A stretch of DNA of 64,000 bases from Mangrovicella endophytica (GTDB lineage Bacteria > Pseudomonadota > Alphaproteobacteria > Rhizobiales > Rhizobiaceae): the NCBI RefSeq assembly GCF_002893625.1, contig NZ_PKMZ01000008.1:1-64000 (forward strand), in the 5' to 3' direction. The notes below the pieces were generated by a model that saw nothing but the letters and a program-made list of their open reading frames with translations, had not been told where the DNA came from and ran no database searches. This document shows, in pieces, positions 27,905 through 36,928 of this stretch (the stretch's first letter is position 1; each line of letters begins with the position of its first letter). The position numbers and the translations under genes are program-made.

Positions 27905-29188
27905 TCAGTGCCGGCCGGCTAGATGGCGCGCCTTGCGTAGGTCCGGGAACATCCGCGACCATGCCGCCGAGACCATGATCGTCGCGACGCCACCGATCAC
28001 CACCGCCGGGACGGCGCCGATCAACCGCGCCATGGTGCCGGCGCGGAACTCGCCAAGCTCGTTCGACGCGCCGACGAACACCATGTTCACGGCGTTGACG
28101 CGCCCGCGCACCTCGTCCGGCGTCCACAGCTGCATCAGCGTTTCCCGGATATAGACGCTGATCATGTCGGAGGCCCCCATCAGGATGAGGGCGATCACCG
28201 ACAGCCACGGCCATTGCGACAGGCCGAAGACCACGGTGAAGGCGCCGAACAGCGCCACGAAGGCGAACATCAGCGCCCCCGCATGGTCGCGCACGGGATG
28301 GGCGGCAAGCCAGAGCGCCGTGGCGATCGCGCCGATGCCGGGGCCTGCCCTCAGCATGCCGAGACCCCAGGGACCGACATGCAGGATGTCGCGGGCATAG
28401 ACCGGCATCAGGGCGACGGCACCGCCGAGGAGAACCGCGAAGAGATCGAGCGAGATCGCGCCGAGCACCACCTTCTCCGACCAGATGTAGCGGAAGCCCG
28501 CCACGACGGTCGCAAGGCTCGCCGGCTCGCGCGAGCGCTCCTGCACCGGCGCCTCAACGGACAGGATCAGGAGCGCGGCGACGAGGAAGAAGACGATGCT
28601 GGTGCCATAGGCGACGAGCGGCGAGAGGCCGTAGAGGAGGCCGCCCGTCACCGGCCCGACGATGGCGGCGACCTGCCATGACGAGGAGTTCCAGGCAATC
28701 GCGTTGGCGAGCTCCGTCTTGGTGACGAGGTTGACCACCAGCGACTGCGAGGCCGGGCCGAAGAAGGCACGGGCGATGCCGAAGGCGACGAGGACGGCAA
28801 AGACCGGCAGCGGCGAGATCAGGCCGTGCCAGGTAAAGAGGAGCAGCGCCAGGGCGCCCAGCGCCTCGACGAAGATCGCCGCGCCCATGATCCGCCGGCG
28901 CGAGTAGCGGTCGGCGACGGCGCCGGTTACCAGCACCAGCAGCAGCGAGGGCAGGAATTGGCAGAGGCCGATGAGGCCGAGATCGAGCGGATCGCGCGTC
29001 AGGTCGTAGACCTGCCAGCCGACCGACACCACCACGATCTGGATGGCGAAGGTCGCGAGCAGCCGGCTGATCCAGTAGCGCAGGAAGCGCGGGTTGCGGA
29101 AGGCTGCAAAGCGATCCTCATCGGGGCTGCCGACCGGGCCTGCTGTGGCGGCCGGCGCATCGGCCTCGGCATCGGTATCTGACGTCAT
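27905..29188 (-). CDS. MFS transporter, EntS/MFS_3-like
   Basis: A 427-aa major facilitator with about 12 hydrophobic segments. The motif between TM2 and TM3 is GAVADRYSRRRIM, and the N terminus FRNPRFLRYWISRLLATFAI is that of the group that includes the enterobactin exporter EntS. A siderophore-export role is possible because an iron locus starts about 0.65 kb away, but no iron box was seen before this gene. Confidence 0.85.
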   Translation of the reverse strand: MTSDTDAEADAPAATAGPVGSPDEDRFAAFRNPRFLRYWISRLLATFAIQIVVVSVGWQVYDLTRDPLDLGLIGLCQFLPSLLLVLVTGAVADRYSRRRIMGAAIFVEALGALALLLFTWHGLISPLPVFAVLVAFGIARAFFGPASQSLVVNLVTKTELANAIAWNSSSWQVAAIVGPVTGGLLYGLSPLVAYGTSIVFFLVAALLILSVEAPVQERSREPASLATVVAGFRYIWSEKVVLGAISLDLFAVLLGGAVALMPVYARDILHVGPWGLGMLRAGPGIGAIATALWLAAHPVRDHAGALMFAFVALFGAFTVVFGLSQWPWLSVIALILMGASDMISVYIRETLMQLWTPDEVRGRVNAVNMVFVGASNELGEFRAGTMARLIGAVPAVVIGGVATIMVSAAWSRMFPDLRKARHLAGRH

Positions 29189-29849
29189 GAACCTGTCTGC
29201 CTCTCCTCCCGTCGCGCCTCGCCTGCCGACCTTCCAGGCCGTTCATGGCCGTGAGGGGTCATCGATCGGGCACGCAGCAGATGGTCCTGGTCCATCGGCC
29301 GAGCCGCCGTCAGCGATACAACGGAAACAAACCTTCGTGGCCGGCACCCGGTGCGCTCCGCGCCGGGATGCGGGCTGATGCAAGGCCTGCTCGCATGCTC
29401 GCCCCGGCAGGGCCGAACGTGTTGCCGGGCGGGGGAGCGTAGCGGCCGGGCAGGGGTGGCAACGCTGCCGAAGGGCCGCGCAGCCGCGTCTTAGCCGGCG
29501 AAGGCGTCCAGATCAACGCGGGTGGTCTGCCAGAGAGACGCGACGGGGCGCTGGGTGGGTGTATCCGGCGTTCGAAGGCCGGCGCTGTCGTAGCTGTGCA
29601 ACAGGGCAGCGGCAAATGGAGCTGAAGCCCTTGCGTGAAGCATGCGAGCGCTCACAAGGCGTCGCCAAGCTAAGTCCGTGATTCATGGACGAAAGCAGGG
29701 GCTTCCCAAGCCAGCCGCCACCCTCTCGGTCGCGGCGATTTAGAGTTGATCTAAACTGTTAGAGTTGCACGCTTTTCCGGCTTTCTCTATCGCTGGGGCA
29801 ACGCTGCTGCGGCAGCTATCTCGATCCAGCATCCTTGGCCCAGGGTTCC
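29189..29849. other. 661-base intergenic region, MFS gene to ECF sigma gene
   Basis: This divergent region holds no convincing gene; its short open frames lack ribosome sites and family resemblance. The clear element is the iron-box-like dyad at 29739-29755, with AT-rich DNA on the sigma-gene side that probably contains the promoter. Confidence 0.6.
29739..29755 (+). promoter_or_regulatory. Irr-type iron control element (ICE)
   Basis: TTTAGAGTTGATCTAAA matches the ICE consensus TTTAGAA-N3-TTCTAAA at 12 of 14 defined positions and is a perfect 6-5-6 inverted repeat. It lies 94 bases before the sigma-factor ATG. Irr binds such elements in Rhizobiales to control iron and heme genes. The match is seen; the regulator is inferred. 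Confidence 0.7.
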
Positions 29850-30377
29850 ATGACGACGGCGATCACGCAGCCTGACGACGACCTCGTCTCCAGCTATCTG
29901 CGTCACCTCAAGACGCTGACGCGCGCGCTCCGCCGGCGCACCGGTTCGCAGGATCTGGCGGAAGAGGCGCTGCAGGAAACCTGGTTCCGGTTGGCGAGGC
30001 TCGGACCATCGGCCGAGCCGGTCCGAGACAGCCAGGCGCTGATCCTGCGCATTGCCGGCAATATCGCGACCGACATCATTCGGCGCGAGACGCGCCTCTC
30101 CTCCCGCCATGTCAGCGACGAGGCAATCCTGGCCGCGATCGCGGACAGTGTTCCCTCGCCCGAAGTCGTTGCCATCGATCGCGACGAACTGCGCCGGCTG
30201 GTCGCCGTGCTCGCCGAACTATCGGAGAAGGCGCGGGCGGTGCTGCTGATGAGCCGCTGCGACGAGCTTCCCTACATCGTCATCGGGAAGCGGCTCGGTA
30301 TTTCCGAGAGCATGGTGACGAAATACATGGCGCAGGCGCTGCGCCATTGCCGCGACCGCTGCCGCACGCTGGCCTGA
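29850..30377 (+). CDS. FecI-like ECF RNA polymerase sigma factor
   Basis: 175 aa. Sigma region 2 (LAEEALQETWFRLARL, AGNIATDIIRRETR) and region 4 (LSEKARAVLLMSRCDELPYI, GKRLGISESMVTKYMAQALR) are complete. FecI-type sigmas are freed by a FecR anti-sigma when an outer-membrane receptor is loaded. The ATG at 29850 is preferred to a TTG five codons earlier. fecR and a TonB receptor follow, and an Irr-type box lies upstream. Confidence 0.92.
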   Translation: MTTAITQPDDDLVSSYLRHLKTLTRALRRRTGSQDLAEEALQETWFRLARLGPSAEPVRDSQALILRIAGNIATDIIRRETRLSSRHVSDEAILAAIADSVPSPEVVAIDRDELRRLVAVLAELSEKARAVLLMSRCDELPYIVIGKRLGISESMVTKYMAQALRHCRDRCRTLA

Positions 30378-30486
30378 TATTCTCCTGCGACTGTTGCTCA
30401 GCCCGTCTTTGATCGTCTTGAGGAGAGGTGGCACGGCTGCGCCTTGAGGTGGTGTATACGGGCCTTGGCAGGGGCGGCATGGCATC

Positions 30487-31431
30487 ATGGGGCATAGCGA
30501 CGAGGAGGACGCCAGGCGGCGCCTGAGCGACGAGGCGATTGACTGGCTGGTGCTGCTGAAGTCGGGCCGGGCCACCGATGCCGATCGTCGCGCGTGGCAG
30601 GATTGGCGGGTCCGCAGCGCGGCCCATGAAGAGGCCGCTGCGGAGGCGGAAGCCCTCTGGGAGGGCGTCGGTATCGCCGGGACCAGGCTCAGAACGAAGG
30701 AACGCCGCGCCAAGGTGACCCGCCGCACGGTGCTCGGCGGCGGTGCTGCGGCGATCGCCGGCATCGGGCTGGTGCAGTCCGGCGTCATCGGTCCGCAGCT
30801 GTTTGCCCAGCATGTCACCGCCGTTGGCGAGCGGCGCAGCGTCGCGCTGCCGGATGGGTCCACAGCGCTGATGAATGCCGACACGGCGCTTTCGACCGAA
30901 TTCACCGCTACACGTCGCGGACTGCGGCTGTTCCAGGGCCAAGCGCTCTTTACCGTAGCCTCGGATTTTGAGCGGCCCTTCGTCGTTGCGGCCGCCGGCG
31001 GCGAGACCCGGGCCGTCGGCACCGTCTTCGAGGTCGATATCCGGCCGAGTCAGGTCGCCGTGACCGTTGTGGACGGCCAGGTCGAGGTCACAGCCGCGGC
31101 GGGAGGGGCTGATCGCGTCCGCGCCGATGCCGACCAGCGCGTCCGCTACCGCGAAGGAGCTCTGTTCGGCGGCACTGAGACAGTCGATGCGGCGCTGGAG
31201 ACGGCATGGCAGAGCGGCAAGCTGATCTTCAACCGTCGGCCGCTGGGCGACGTGATCACCGATATCGAGCGTTACCGCGAAGGCCGGATCCTCATCCTGG
31301 ATCCGTCGCTGCGAAGCCTCGAAGTCACCGGGGTTTTTGCCGTGGACGAGCCGGAGGCGATGCTGGCCACGCTCGAGGCGACCCTGCCGGTGCGGGTGAC
31401 GCAAATGCCGCTTTTGACCCTCATCCGCTAA
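30487..31431 (+). CDS. FecR-family anti-sigma/sigma regulator
   Basis: 314 aa. The cytoplasmic N-terminal domain with EAIDWLVLLKSGRATDADRR and WRVRSAAHEEA is of the FecR N-terminal (DUF4880) type. A membrane segment around RRTVLGGGAAAIAGIGLVQS and the periplasmic FecR domain (RRSVALPDGSTALMNADT, VGTVFEVDI) follow. It should pass the receptor signal to the sigma factor encoded 109 bases upstream. Confidence 0.92.
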   Translation: MGHSDEEDARRRLSDEAIDWLVLLKSGRATDADRRAWQDWRVRSAAHEEAAAEAEALWEGVGIAGTRLRTKERRAKVTRRTVLGGGAAAIAGIGLVQSGVIGPQLFAQHVTAVGERRSVALPDGSTALMNADTALSTEFTATRRGLRLFQGQALFTVASDFERPFVVAAAGGETRAVGTVFEVDIRPSQVAVTVVDGQVEVTAAAGGADRVRADADQRVRYREGALFGGTETVDAALETAWQSGKLIFNRRPLGDVITDIERYREGRILILDPSLRSLEVTGVFAVDEPEAMLATLEATLPVRVTQMPLLTLIR

Positions 31432-31621
31432 GACGCGCGCGCGGAACCTCCGACCAGCGCCTCATAACGAGGCTTCTTCAGAACGGTTCCACGTATCTGC
31501 GATTTTTTCTAAGCCCTGACTGTCGGCGCGCCCGCCCGGCGTCGTCTTCGGAAATGAGGGCCCAGCAAGTCCACCGCCAGCCACGTCCTCATCTCCGCGT
31601 AGCGTCAGACGGGCAGGTACC

Positions 31622-34225
31622 ATGCGACAGACGAGTTCGAGGCCGGCACAGGGCAGGATTCCCGGCCGGTCGATCAAGGCAGTGTGGCTCGGCTCGGCTG
31701 CGCTGGGGCTCGCGCTCGCAGCCCTGCCGATTTTAGTCGGGACGGCAGCGGCGCAGACGGTTGCCGGCACCGGTGGCCTGTCCCTCGACATTCCTTCGCA
31801 AGACCTCGGCCGGGCGCTGACGGTCTTTGCCGATCGGGCCGGTCTGCGGCTGCTCGTGCCGTCCGACCTCGTCGCCGGCCGCCGCAGCCCGGCGCTGGCC
31901 GGCACATACACGCGCGGCCAAGCGCTCGACCGGCTCCTTGCCGGCAGCAACCTCTCCTACGGCATCAGCGGCTCGACGATCACGATCAGCGGGCCGTCGG
32001 CCAGCGAGGCCGCAGCTCTGGCATCGGCCGGCGATGGCACGATCGTTCTCGACGTCGTCAATGTGCTGGGAGACCGCACGGCCGCGGCCGACGCTCCCTA
32101 TTCACGCCCCGACTCCTCGGCCCATATCGATGCCGAGCAGCTCGCGCGCGTGCCGGCGACATCCGTCGGCGACGTCTTCAAGTCGACACCCGGCGTCATC
32201 TCCGCTGGGAATCGCGTGGGCGCCTCGCTCGACGTCAATATCCGCGGCCTGCAGGGCCAGAACCGCGTCGCCGTGCTCGTTGACGGCACGCAGCAGAGCG
32301 GCGGCACCTATCGCGGTTATCGCGGCGCCCGCAGCGAAGTCTATGTCGATCCGGACTTCCTCGGCGGCATCGACATCACCAAGGGGCCGTCCGGCGGAGC
32401 CGGCGGGGTCGGCGCCATGGGCGGCGTCGTCAACCTGCGCACGATCGACGCGGCCGACGTGGTGAAGCCCGGCCAGACCTTTGGCGCGCTCGTGAAGGGC
32501 AGTCTCGGCAGCAACACCGACAGTCCGCCGGACGCCGGCACCCTGGAGATGCGGGACGACCGTCCCGGCTTCATCAATGGCGAGGCGTGGTCCGGCAGCG
32601 CCGCGGTGGCCGTGACTGAGGAGAACTACGACCTCGTCGCGGGCGTGTCGCGGCGCAAGGCCGGCAACTACTATGCCGGCAAGAAGGGAAGCGCGACCTT
32701 CTACGACGATCGGGCGCCGTTCTCGACGCCGTTCGATCGTCCGCTGTCCCCCTTCGGGCCCGGCGAGGAGGTGTTCAACACCTCGCAGGACGTGACGTCC
32801 TTCCTGACCAAGGGAACCGTTCGCTGGGGCGATGGGCAGTCGCTGAAACTCGGCTACACCTTCTACGACAACGAGTACGGCGAGAATTACGAGACGCTGC
32901 TGAACTTCGCGCTGCCCTCCGTGCCGGGCGGATTCACGCTTCCGGCGGAGCAGTACGATCTCAGCCATACCCGCACGCACACCTTCACGTCCGAGTACAA
33001 GTTCGATCCGAGCGACAGCGACCTTATCGACCTGACGGCACATCTATGGGCGAGCGAGCTCAGCTCCCGCAGTGGACCGGTCGAACTGCTGCTGGCGCAG
33101 CCAGGCTTGCTCGGCGACACAGACGTGCGCAGCTATGGCGGCGACGTCTCGAACACGTCCTTCGTGGATACCGCCGTCGGCAGCCTGACCGTCACCAATG
33201 GCGCGGAGTTCGTGCTGGAGCGGGCGCGCGGCGATGCGACCGTGATCGTCTATGACTGGGGCGATGTGCAGCCGCTGAGCTTCAATCCCAATGGTGATCG
33301 CGACCTCGTCAGCGTCTTCAACCAGTCGAAGCTCGACATCACCAGCTGGCTGACGCTCGGCGGCGGCCTCCGCTACGATCACTATTCGTCGCATGGAACG
33401 GGCGAGACCGCAGACTTTGCCGCCGACAAGAGCGGCAGCCGCGTCAACCCGCAGGTGAACGTCACCGTCACGCCCTTCGACGGCGTGCAGCTCTTCGGAT
33501 CCTATGTCGAGGGGTGGCGGCCGCCGAGCCTGCGCGAGACGACGGCGATGGGCTTCGGCGGGCTCGTGGTCAATCCCGACCTCGATCCGGAGACGTCGAA
33601 GAACTTCGAGTTCGGCATCAACGTCTCGCGCGACGACCTGATCACCGCCGGGGACACGGCACGATTCAAGGCGGTCCGCTTCGACAACAACTACGACGAC
33701 TACATCATCCGCTACCGCCGCCCCGACTTCGTCTACAGCTGGACGAATATCGACGAGGCGTCGTTCCGCGGCTACGAACTGTCGGCCTCCTACGATGCCG
33801 GCTATGCCTTCGTGGAGGCGGCCTATACGCGCTACGACGACGTGAAGTTCTGCAACGACGAGGTCTGCGGCCCCGAGGTGGCGGCCACCGACTACGGCAT
33901 CATGACGATACCGCCGAAATATACCGCGACCCTGACCGGCGGCGTGCGCCTGTTCGAGCGCAAGCTGACGCTCGGCGGACGCGCCTATATGATCGGCGAG
34001 CGCTTCGGCGGCTATGATCTGGCGCCCGGCGCGGTGAACCCGCCGACCTATTGGGCGAAGGAGACGATCTTCGACGTCTTTGGCAGCTACAAGTTCACCG
34101 ACGATGTCTCGCTCGATGCCAGCGTCGAAAATATCGGCGACCGCTACTATCTCGACCCGCTCGCCTCCGGCCTGGTGCCGGCGCCGGGGCGCACCTTCCG
34201 CGCCAACATGTCGCTGAAGTTCTAG
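31622..34225 (+). CDS. TonB-dependent heme/hemoprotein receptor with STN signalling domain
   Basis: 867 aa. A signal peptide (core ALGLALAALPILVGTAAAQ) is followed by a secretin/TonB short N-terminal domain (LSLDIPSQDLGRALTVFADR). The STN domain is the part that touches FecR in signalling receptors. A plug (SVGDVFKSTPGVISAGNR, GGIDITKGPSGG) and a barrel ending in Phe come next. The segment WRPPSLRETTAMGFGG with NPDLDPETSKNFEFG resembles the FRAP/NPNL region of heme receptors. The next gene encodes heme oxygenase, which supports heme as the substrate. Confidence 0.9.
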   Translation: MRQTSSRPAQGRIPGRSIKAVWLGSAALGLALAALPILVGTAAAQTVAGTGGLSLDIPSQDLGRALTVFADRAGLRLLVPSDLVAGRRSPALAGTYTRGQALDRLLAGSNLSYGISGSTITISGPSASEAAALASAGDGTIVLDVVNVLGDRTAAADAPYSRPDSSAHIDAEQLARVPATSVGDVFKSTPGVISAGNRVGASLDVNIRGLQGQNRVAVLVDGTQQSGGTYRGYRGARSEVYVDPDFLGGIDITKGPSGGAGGVGAMGGVVNLRTIDAADVVKPGQTFGALVKGSLGSNTDSPPDAGTLEMRDDRPGFINGEAWSGSAAVAVTEENYDLVAGVSRRKAGNYYAGKKGSATFYDDRAPFSTPFDRPLSPFGPGEEVFNTSQDVTSFLTKGTVRWGDGQSLKLGYTFYDNEYGENYETLLNFALPSVPGGFTLPAEQYDLSHTRTHTFTSEYKFDPSDSDLIDLTAHLWASELSSRSGPVELLLAQPGLLGDTDVRSYGGDVSNTSFVDTAVGSLTVTNGAEFVLERARGDATVIVYDWGDVQPLSFNPNGDRDLVSVFNQSKLDITSWLTLGGGLRYDHYSSHGTGETADFAADKSGSRVNPQVNVTVTPFDGVQLFGSYVEGWRPPSLRETTAMGFGGLVVNPDLDPETSKNFEFGINVSRDDLITAGDTARFKAVRFDNNYDDYIIRYRRPDFVYSWTNIDEASFRGYELSASYDAGYAFVEAAYTRYDDVKFCNDEVCGPEVAATDYGIMTIPPKYTATLTGGVRLFERKLTLGGRAYMIGERFGGYDLAPGAVNPPTYWAKETIFDVFGSYKFTDDVSLDASVENIGDRYYLDPLASGLVPAPGRTFRANMSLKF

Positions 34226-34353
34226 AAGACCGACTGCGCCCATGCGAGAAGTCCGAAATGAGCGGTGTGCCGGATCGCTTGCGATACCGTCCGGCCCACC
34301 CGACATGCGATCACGGCGCAATGCCGCCAGACCTTTGGATGCCGAGACCCATC

Positions 34354-34989
34354 ATGACCGAAACAGTAGCGCCCGAGACGCCCGTCGCCGCCGAGCCGAG
34401 CCGCACCAAGCGGCTGAAGGCCCTGACGCACGCGACGCATGAGCGGCTCGACCAGTCGATCATGGCCGGCAAGCCCTTTGCCGAGCGCCGGCGCTACGGC
34501 CTGTTCCTCCAAGTGCAGCAGCAGTTCCACCGCGACATCGAAGCGCTCTATGCCGATCCCGAGCTCGACGGGCTGCTGCCGAATCTTGCCGATCGCAGCC
34601 GGCTGCGGGCCATCGAGCAGGATCTCGCCGATCTTGGCGTCCCTACGCCCGCCAAGGCCGCTGCGCCCGCCTTTGCCGCGGGACACATCGACCTGCCGAC
34701 GGCGCTCGGCTGGCTCTATGTGGCGGAAGGCTCCAACCTCGGCGCGGCCTTCCTCCTGAAGGCCGCGGCGGCGCTCGGCCTTTCCGAAGAGTTCGGCGCC
34801 CGTCATCTTGCCGCGGCGCCCGAGGGGCGCGGCCTAAACTGGCGGACCTTCACCGCGGCACTGGACGGGCTGGCCCTGTCACCCGCCGAGGAGGAGCGAG
34901 TCACGGCCGGTGCCACGGCGGCGTTCCGGCGGGTTCAGGGTCTTGTCGATACGATCTTCGGCCCGTCGGCGGACACGCGTGCTGCCTAA
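34354..34989 (+). CDS. Biliverdin-producing heme oxygenase
   Basis: 211 aa of the bacterial heme oxygenase fold. H29 in LTHATHERLDQ is the likely proximal heme ligand, and GWLYVAEGSNLGAAFLL is the distal-helix segment with glycines over the heme. It would open imported heme to release iron. The ATG at 34354 gives the usual short N terminus; another ATG 11 codons earlier is possible. It lies 128 bases after the receptor gene and is probably part of the same iron-responsive unit. Confidence 0.9.
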   Translation: MTETVAPETPVAAEPSRTKRLKALTHATHERLDQSIMAGKPFAERRRYGLFLQVQQQFHRDIEALYADPELDGLLPNLADRSRLRAIEQDLADLGVPTPAKAAAPAFAAGHIDLPTALGWLYVAEGSNLGAAFLLKAAAALGLSEEFGARHLAAAPEGRGLNWRTFTAALDGLALSPAEEERVTAGATAAFRRVQGLVDTIFGPSADTRAA

Positions 34990-34994
34990 CGACT

Positions 34995-35039
34995 GCAGGA
35001 CTATCGGCGGCGCGACTCTGCTCTGATAGAGGGTCCTGC
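34995..35039. other. Inverted repeat after the heme oxygenase gene
   Basis: GCAGGAC and GTCCTGC, with TATC/GATA inside, flank a GC-rich centre between the convergent heme oxygenase and hydratase genes. No T run follows. It may end transcription or stabilise the 3' end. Confidence 0.35.
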
Positions 35040-35147
35040 GGCAGCTTCGCTCGAGCGTCGGCCATGGCGTTCCGGCGCGCCTTCGGAGCGTCCGGTCGAT
35101 AAACGGCAGATGTTTGACTGCGGCTTTGAAGCAGCCGGGCACCGCCT

Positions 35148-35945
35148 TCAGACGAAGCTGCAGGCAACCCGGCCGAGGGCGGCAAAGTCCACCTCCAGAC
35201 GCTGACCCGGCAGCACCTGGAGAACCGGCATGCAGGAGCCGGTGGCGACGATGTCGCCGGTGGCGAGGCCGCGCTTCTGGCGCAGGAGTTCGGCCGCGAG
35301 CCAGGTAAGCGCATCGAGCGCCTGGTCCATCGCTGATGCGACCGAGGCGAAGGCGACCGGATGGCCGTCGAGGCGTGCTTCGACCGTTCCGGCCGCGGTA
35401 CCGCTGCCGAGGCCCTGGATCGTCGCAGGCGGCGTCTGTGGACCGACGAGAGTGGCGACATGCCAGGCATAGTCCGCGATGGCACCGATGCGCGAGGCGC
35501 AAGCGTCTGTCGTGCGCCGCCCGAGAAGGCCGATGCCGGGATGGCAGGCGAGGATGGCGCTTCGCGCATCCTCCCGTTCGATGCGGCCGCTCTGTCCGGG
35601 CAGGATCGGCGCGCCCAGCGTGAAGACGAGCTCGCACTGTGCGCCGATGACGCCGCGCGGCAGACGGAACGGGCGATCGTCGGCGCCTTCGTAGCCCCCG
35701 AGTGGAATGGTGCCGAAGATCGGCCGGTCGAGGCCGAGGCTTCGCGCCGCGGCGGGGGCAGCCCCGACGATCGTATAGCCGACCGCGTCGGGCGCATACG
35801 CAGCGTCGGCGGCCGACTGCACCGCGACGGCCTCGGCGACGCTGGCCAACTGATCCAGCGGCAGGGGAGAGGGTCGGCCAACCGTGCGGTTCAGCGCGAG
35901 TTGGCCCGCAAGGGCCTGGATGTGATCGGAGAGCATGGGCGTCAT
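35148..35945 (-). CDS. Fumarylacetoacetase-fold hydratase (2-keto-4-pentenoate hydratase-like)
   Basis: A 265-aa protein of the FAH/MhpD family, which adds water to 2-keto-4-enoates in aromatic catabolism or decarboxylates related oxo-acids. Family features include AVGYTIVGAAPAAARSLGLD, the acidic metal region ELVFTLGAPI and ATGSCMPVLQVLPGQRLEVD near the C terminus. No other catabolic genes are adjacent, so the substrate is unclear. A 22-base dyad lies just upstream of its ATG. Confidence 0.78.
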   Translation of the reverse strand: MTPMLSDHIQALAGQLALNRTVGRPSPLPLDQLASVAEAVAVQSAADAAYAPDAVGYTIVGAAPAAARSLGLDRPIFGTIPLGGYEGADDRPFRLPRGVIGAQCELVFTLGAPILPGQSGRIEREDARSAILACHPGIGLLGRRTTDACASRIGAIADYAWHVATLVGPQTPPATIQGLGSGTAAGTVEARLDGHPVAFASVASAMDQALDALTWLAAELLRQKRGLATGDIVATGSCMPVLQVLPGQRLEVDFAALGRVACSFV

Positions 35946-35968
35946 CGTTCCTGACGCACAGAGGATGC

Positions 35969-35990
35969 TGACCGACCGAACCGTCCGTCA
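35969..35990 (-). promoter_or_regulatory. Dyad upstream of the FAH-type hydratase
   Basis: The pattern TGACnGAC followed by GTCnGTCA forms an imperfect 22-base palindrome (16 of 22 positions symmetric), 24 bases before the hydratase ATG. It could be an operator for an unlinked regulator. Structure seen, role inferred. Confidence 0.35.
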
Positions 35991-36177
35991 AATTAAAAGA
36001 TGCCTATAGCCGCGTCCCTATATCAGCGGGTGACATTCCTATGCTGAATTTAGGCGACTGAACCTCAAGCAGCTTCGAAATCAAATCTCTGGATCGTTAC
36101 GTTGGGACGGTGGTTCGTCGGTATCCCGAGGCGGAGATCGGCGTTCATCTTTAGAACCGTCCTCGAGATCATCCGTC

Positions 36178-36195
36178 ATGAACACGCTTGTTCAT
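36178..36195. promoter_or_regulatory. Perfect half-site inverted repeat ATGAAC/GTTCAT
   Basis: ATGAAC and GTTCAT are separated by six bases, which gives an 18-base operator-like dyad in the long gap between the hydratase and kdp. It is over 500 bases from the first kdp ORF, so its target is not clear. Confidence 0.3.
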
Positions 36196-36534
36196 CGTTT
36201 TCTATCCCAGCACGTACCGCAGGCAACGGACGCAGACGCCAGCATCGAACCAACCGCTCGCGTCAAGTCAGGGGAGCGGCGGTGGTCACACGCTGAAGCT
36301 GCGGCCTCGCCGCGCGCCGCGGCGGATCGGCTCGCGACGCCGTATCGGGGGGCCGAACAATCTCACCAGTAGGAAGAGTGCGGACGCCGAGGCTCGCTTC
36401 GGCGGACCTCATGTCCGCCGATGATCTAATTCGCCTCGTCCGCAGCCCGCGGGCGGGCCTTCTCGAGCGTAATCGGGGCTGATCACGACCGCCGTTCGTT
36501 ACGCCGGACTGCCGCGTCTCCGAATGCCGTTTCC

Positions 36535-36551
36535 ATATAGCATTTTTATAT
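36535..36551 (+). promoter_or_regulatory. AT-rich dyad in the kdp leader, possible KdpE site
   Basis: ATATA and TATAT flank a T-rich centre, an unusual AT patch in this GC-rich DNA about 170 bases before the first kdp mini-ORF. KdpE binds AT-rich sites before kdpF in enterobacteria. The link here is inference only. Confidence 0.3.
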
Positions 36552-36718
36552 CCCGGGCCGCCGGCCCGTCTCGAACCCCTATGCGGTTCGCGCTCATATT
36601 TCCTGCCGAACTTGCCCCACGATCGGTCGTGCCATTCCGGCGTCGGCCGCTCGACGTCGTCCCGTCGGCAGATGCCGTTCGGCCGCCCGGGGCAAGCAAG
36701 CCTAAGCAGGAGCTGCAG

Positions 36719-36799
36719 ATGGACATCATTCTACTTGCGTTGGGCATCGTCTTCTTTGCGGCGATGTTCCTTTACATCAACGCATGCGACGCGCTCTGA
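36719..36799 (+). CDS. 26-aa single-span membrane mini-protein upstream of kdpF
   Basis: The ORF encodes 26 aa, almost all one hydrophobic helix (IILLALGIVFFAAMFLYI) ending in NACDAL. AGGAG lies six bases before its ATG, a better ribosome site than those of its neighbours. It ends 14 bases before kdpF. It is separate from KdpF, which follows with the usual sequence. I believe similar short ORFs occur before kdpF in other bacteria, but I know of no assigned function; a role in Kdp assembly or regulation is inferred from position. Confidence 0.65.
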   Translation: MDIILLALGIVFFAAMFLYINACDAL

Positions 36800-36813
36800 C
36801 CGGGAGCCGATCC

Positions 36814-36903
36814 ATGCTTCTCGATTACGTCCTCGGCGGTGCGGTGTCGGTGTTCATCACCGGCTACCTGATCTATGCCCTCGTCCGCCCCGAGCGGTTC
36901 TGA
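36814..36903 (+). CDS. kdpF: Potassium-transporting ATPase small subunit KdpF
   Basis: 29 aa with one membrane helix ([19 protein letters not shown]) and the conserved KdpF ending YALVRPERF. It stabilises the KdpFABC complex at the inner membrane. GGGAG lies upstream of the ATG. kdpA starts 25 bases after its stop. Confidence 0.92.
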   Translation: MLLDYVLGGAVSVFITGYLIYALVRPERF

Positions 36904-36928
36904 CCCGGCCATTCTGGGAACAACGACC

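Larger units (their letters stand above)
35946..36718. other. 773-base intergenic region upstream of the kdp operon
   Basis: No gene is supported here. A 64-codon open frame from 36178 has no ribosome site and no family resemblance. The region has AT-rich patches near 35990-36050 and 36530-36551, dyads at 35969-35990 and 36178-36195, and should hold the kdp promoter. Confidence 0.55.

Noticed and set aside
36178-36372. 64-codon frame in the kdp upstream gap
   Set aside because: No ribosome site, no hydrophobic or conserved pattern; it starts inside a dyad more likely to be regulatory.
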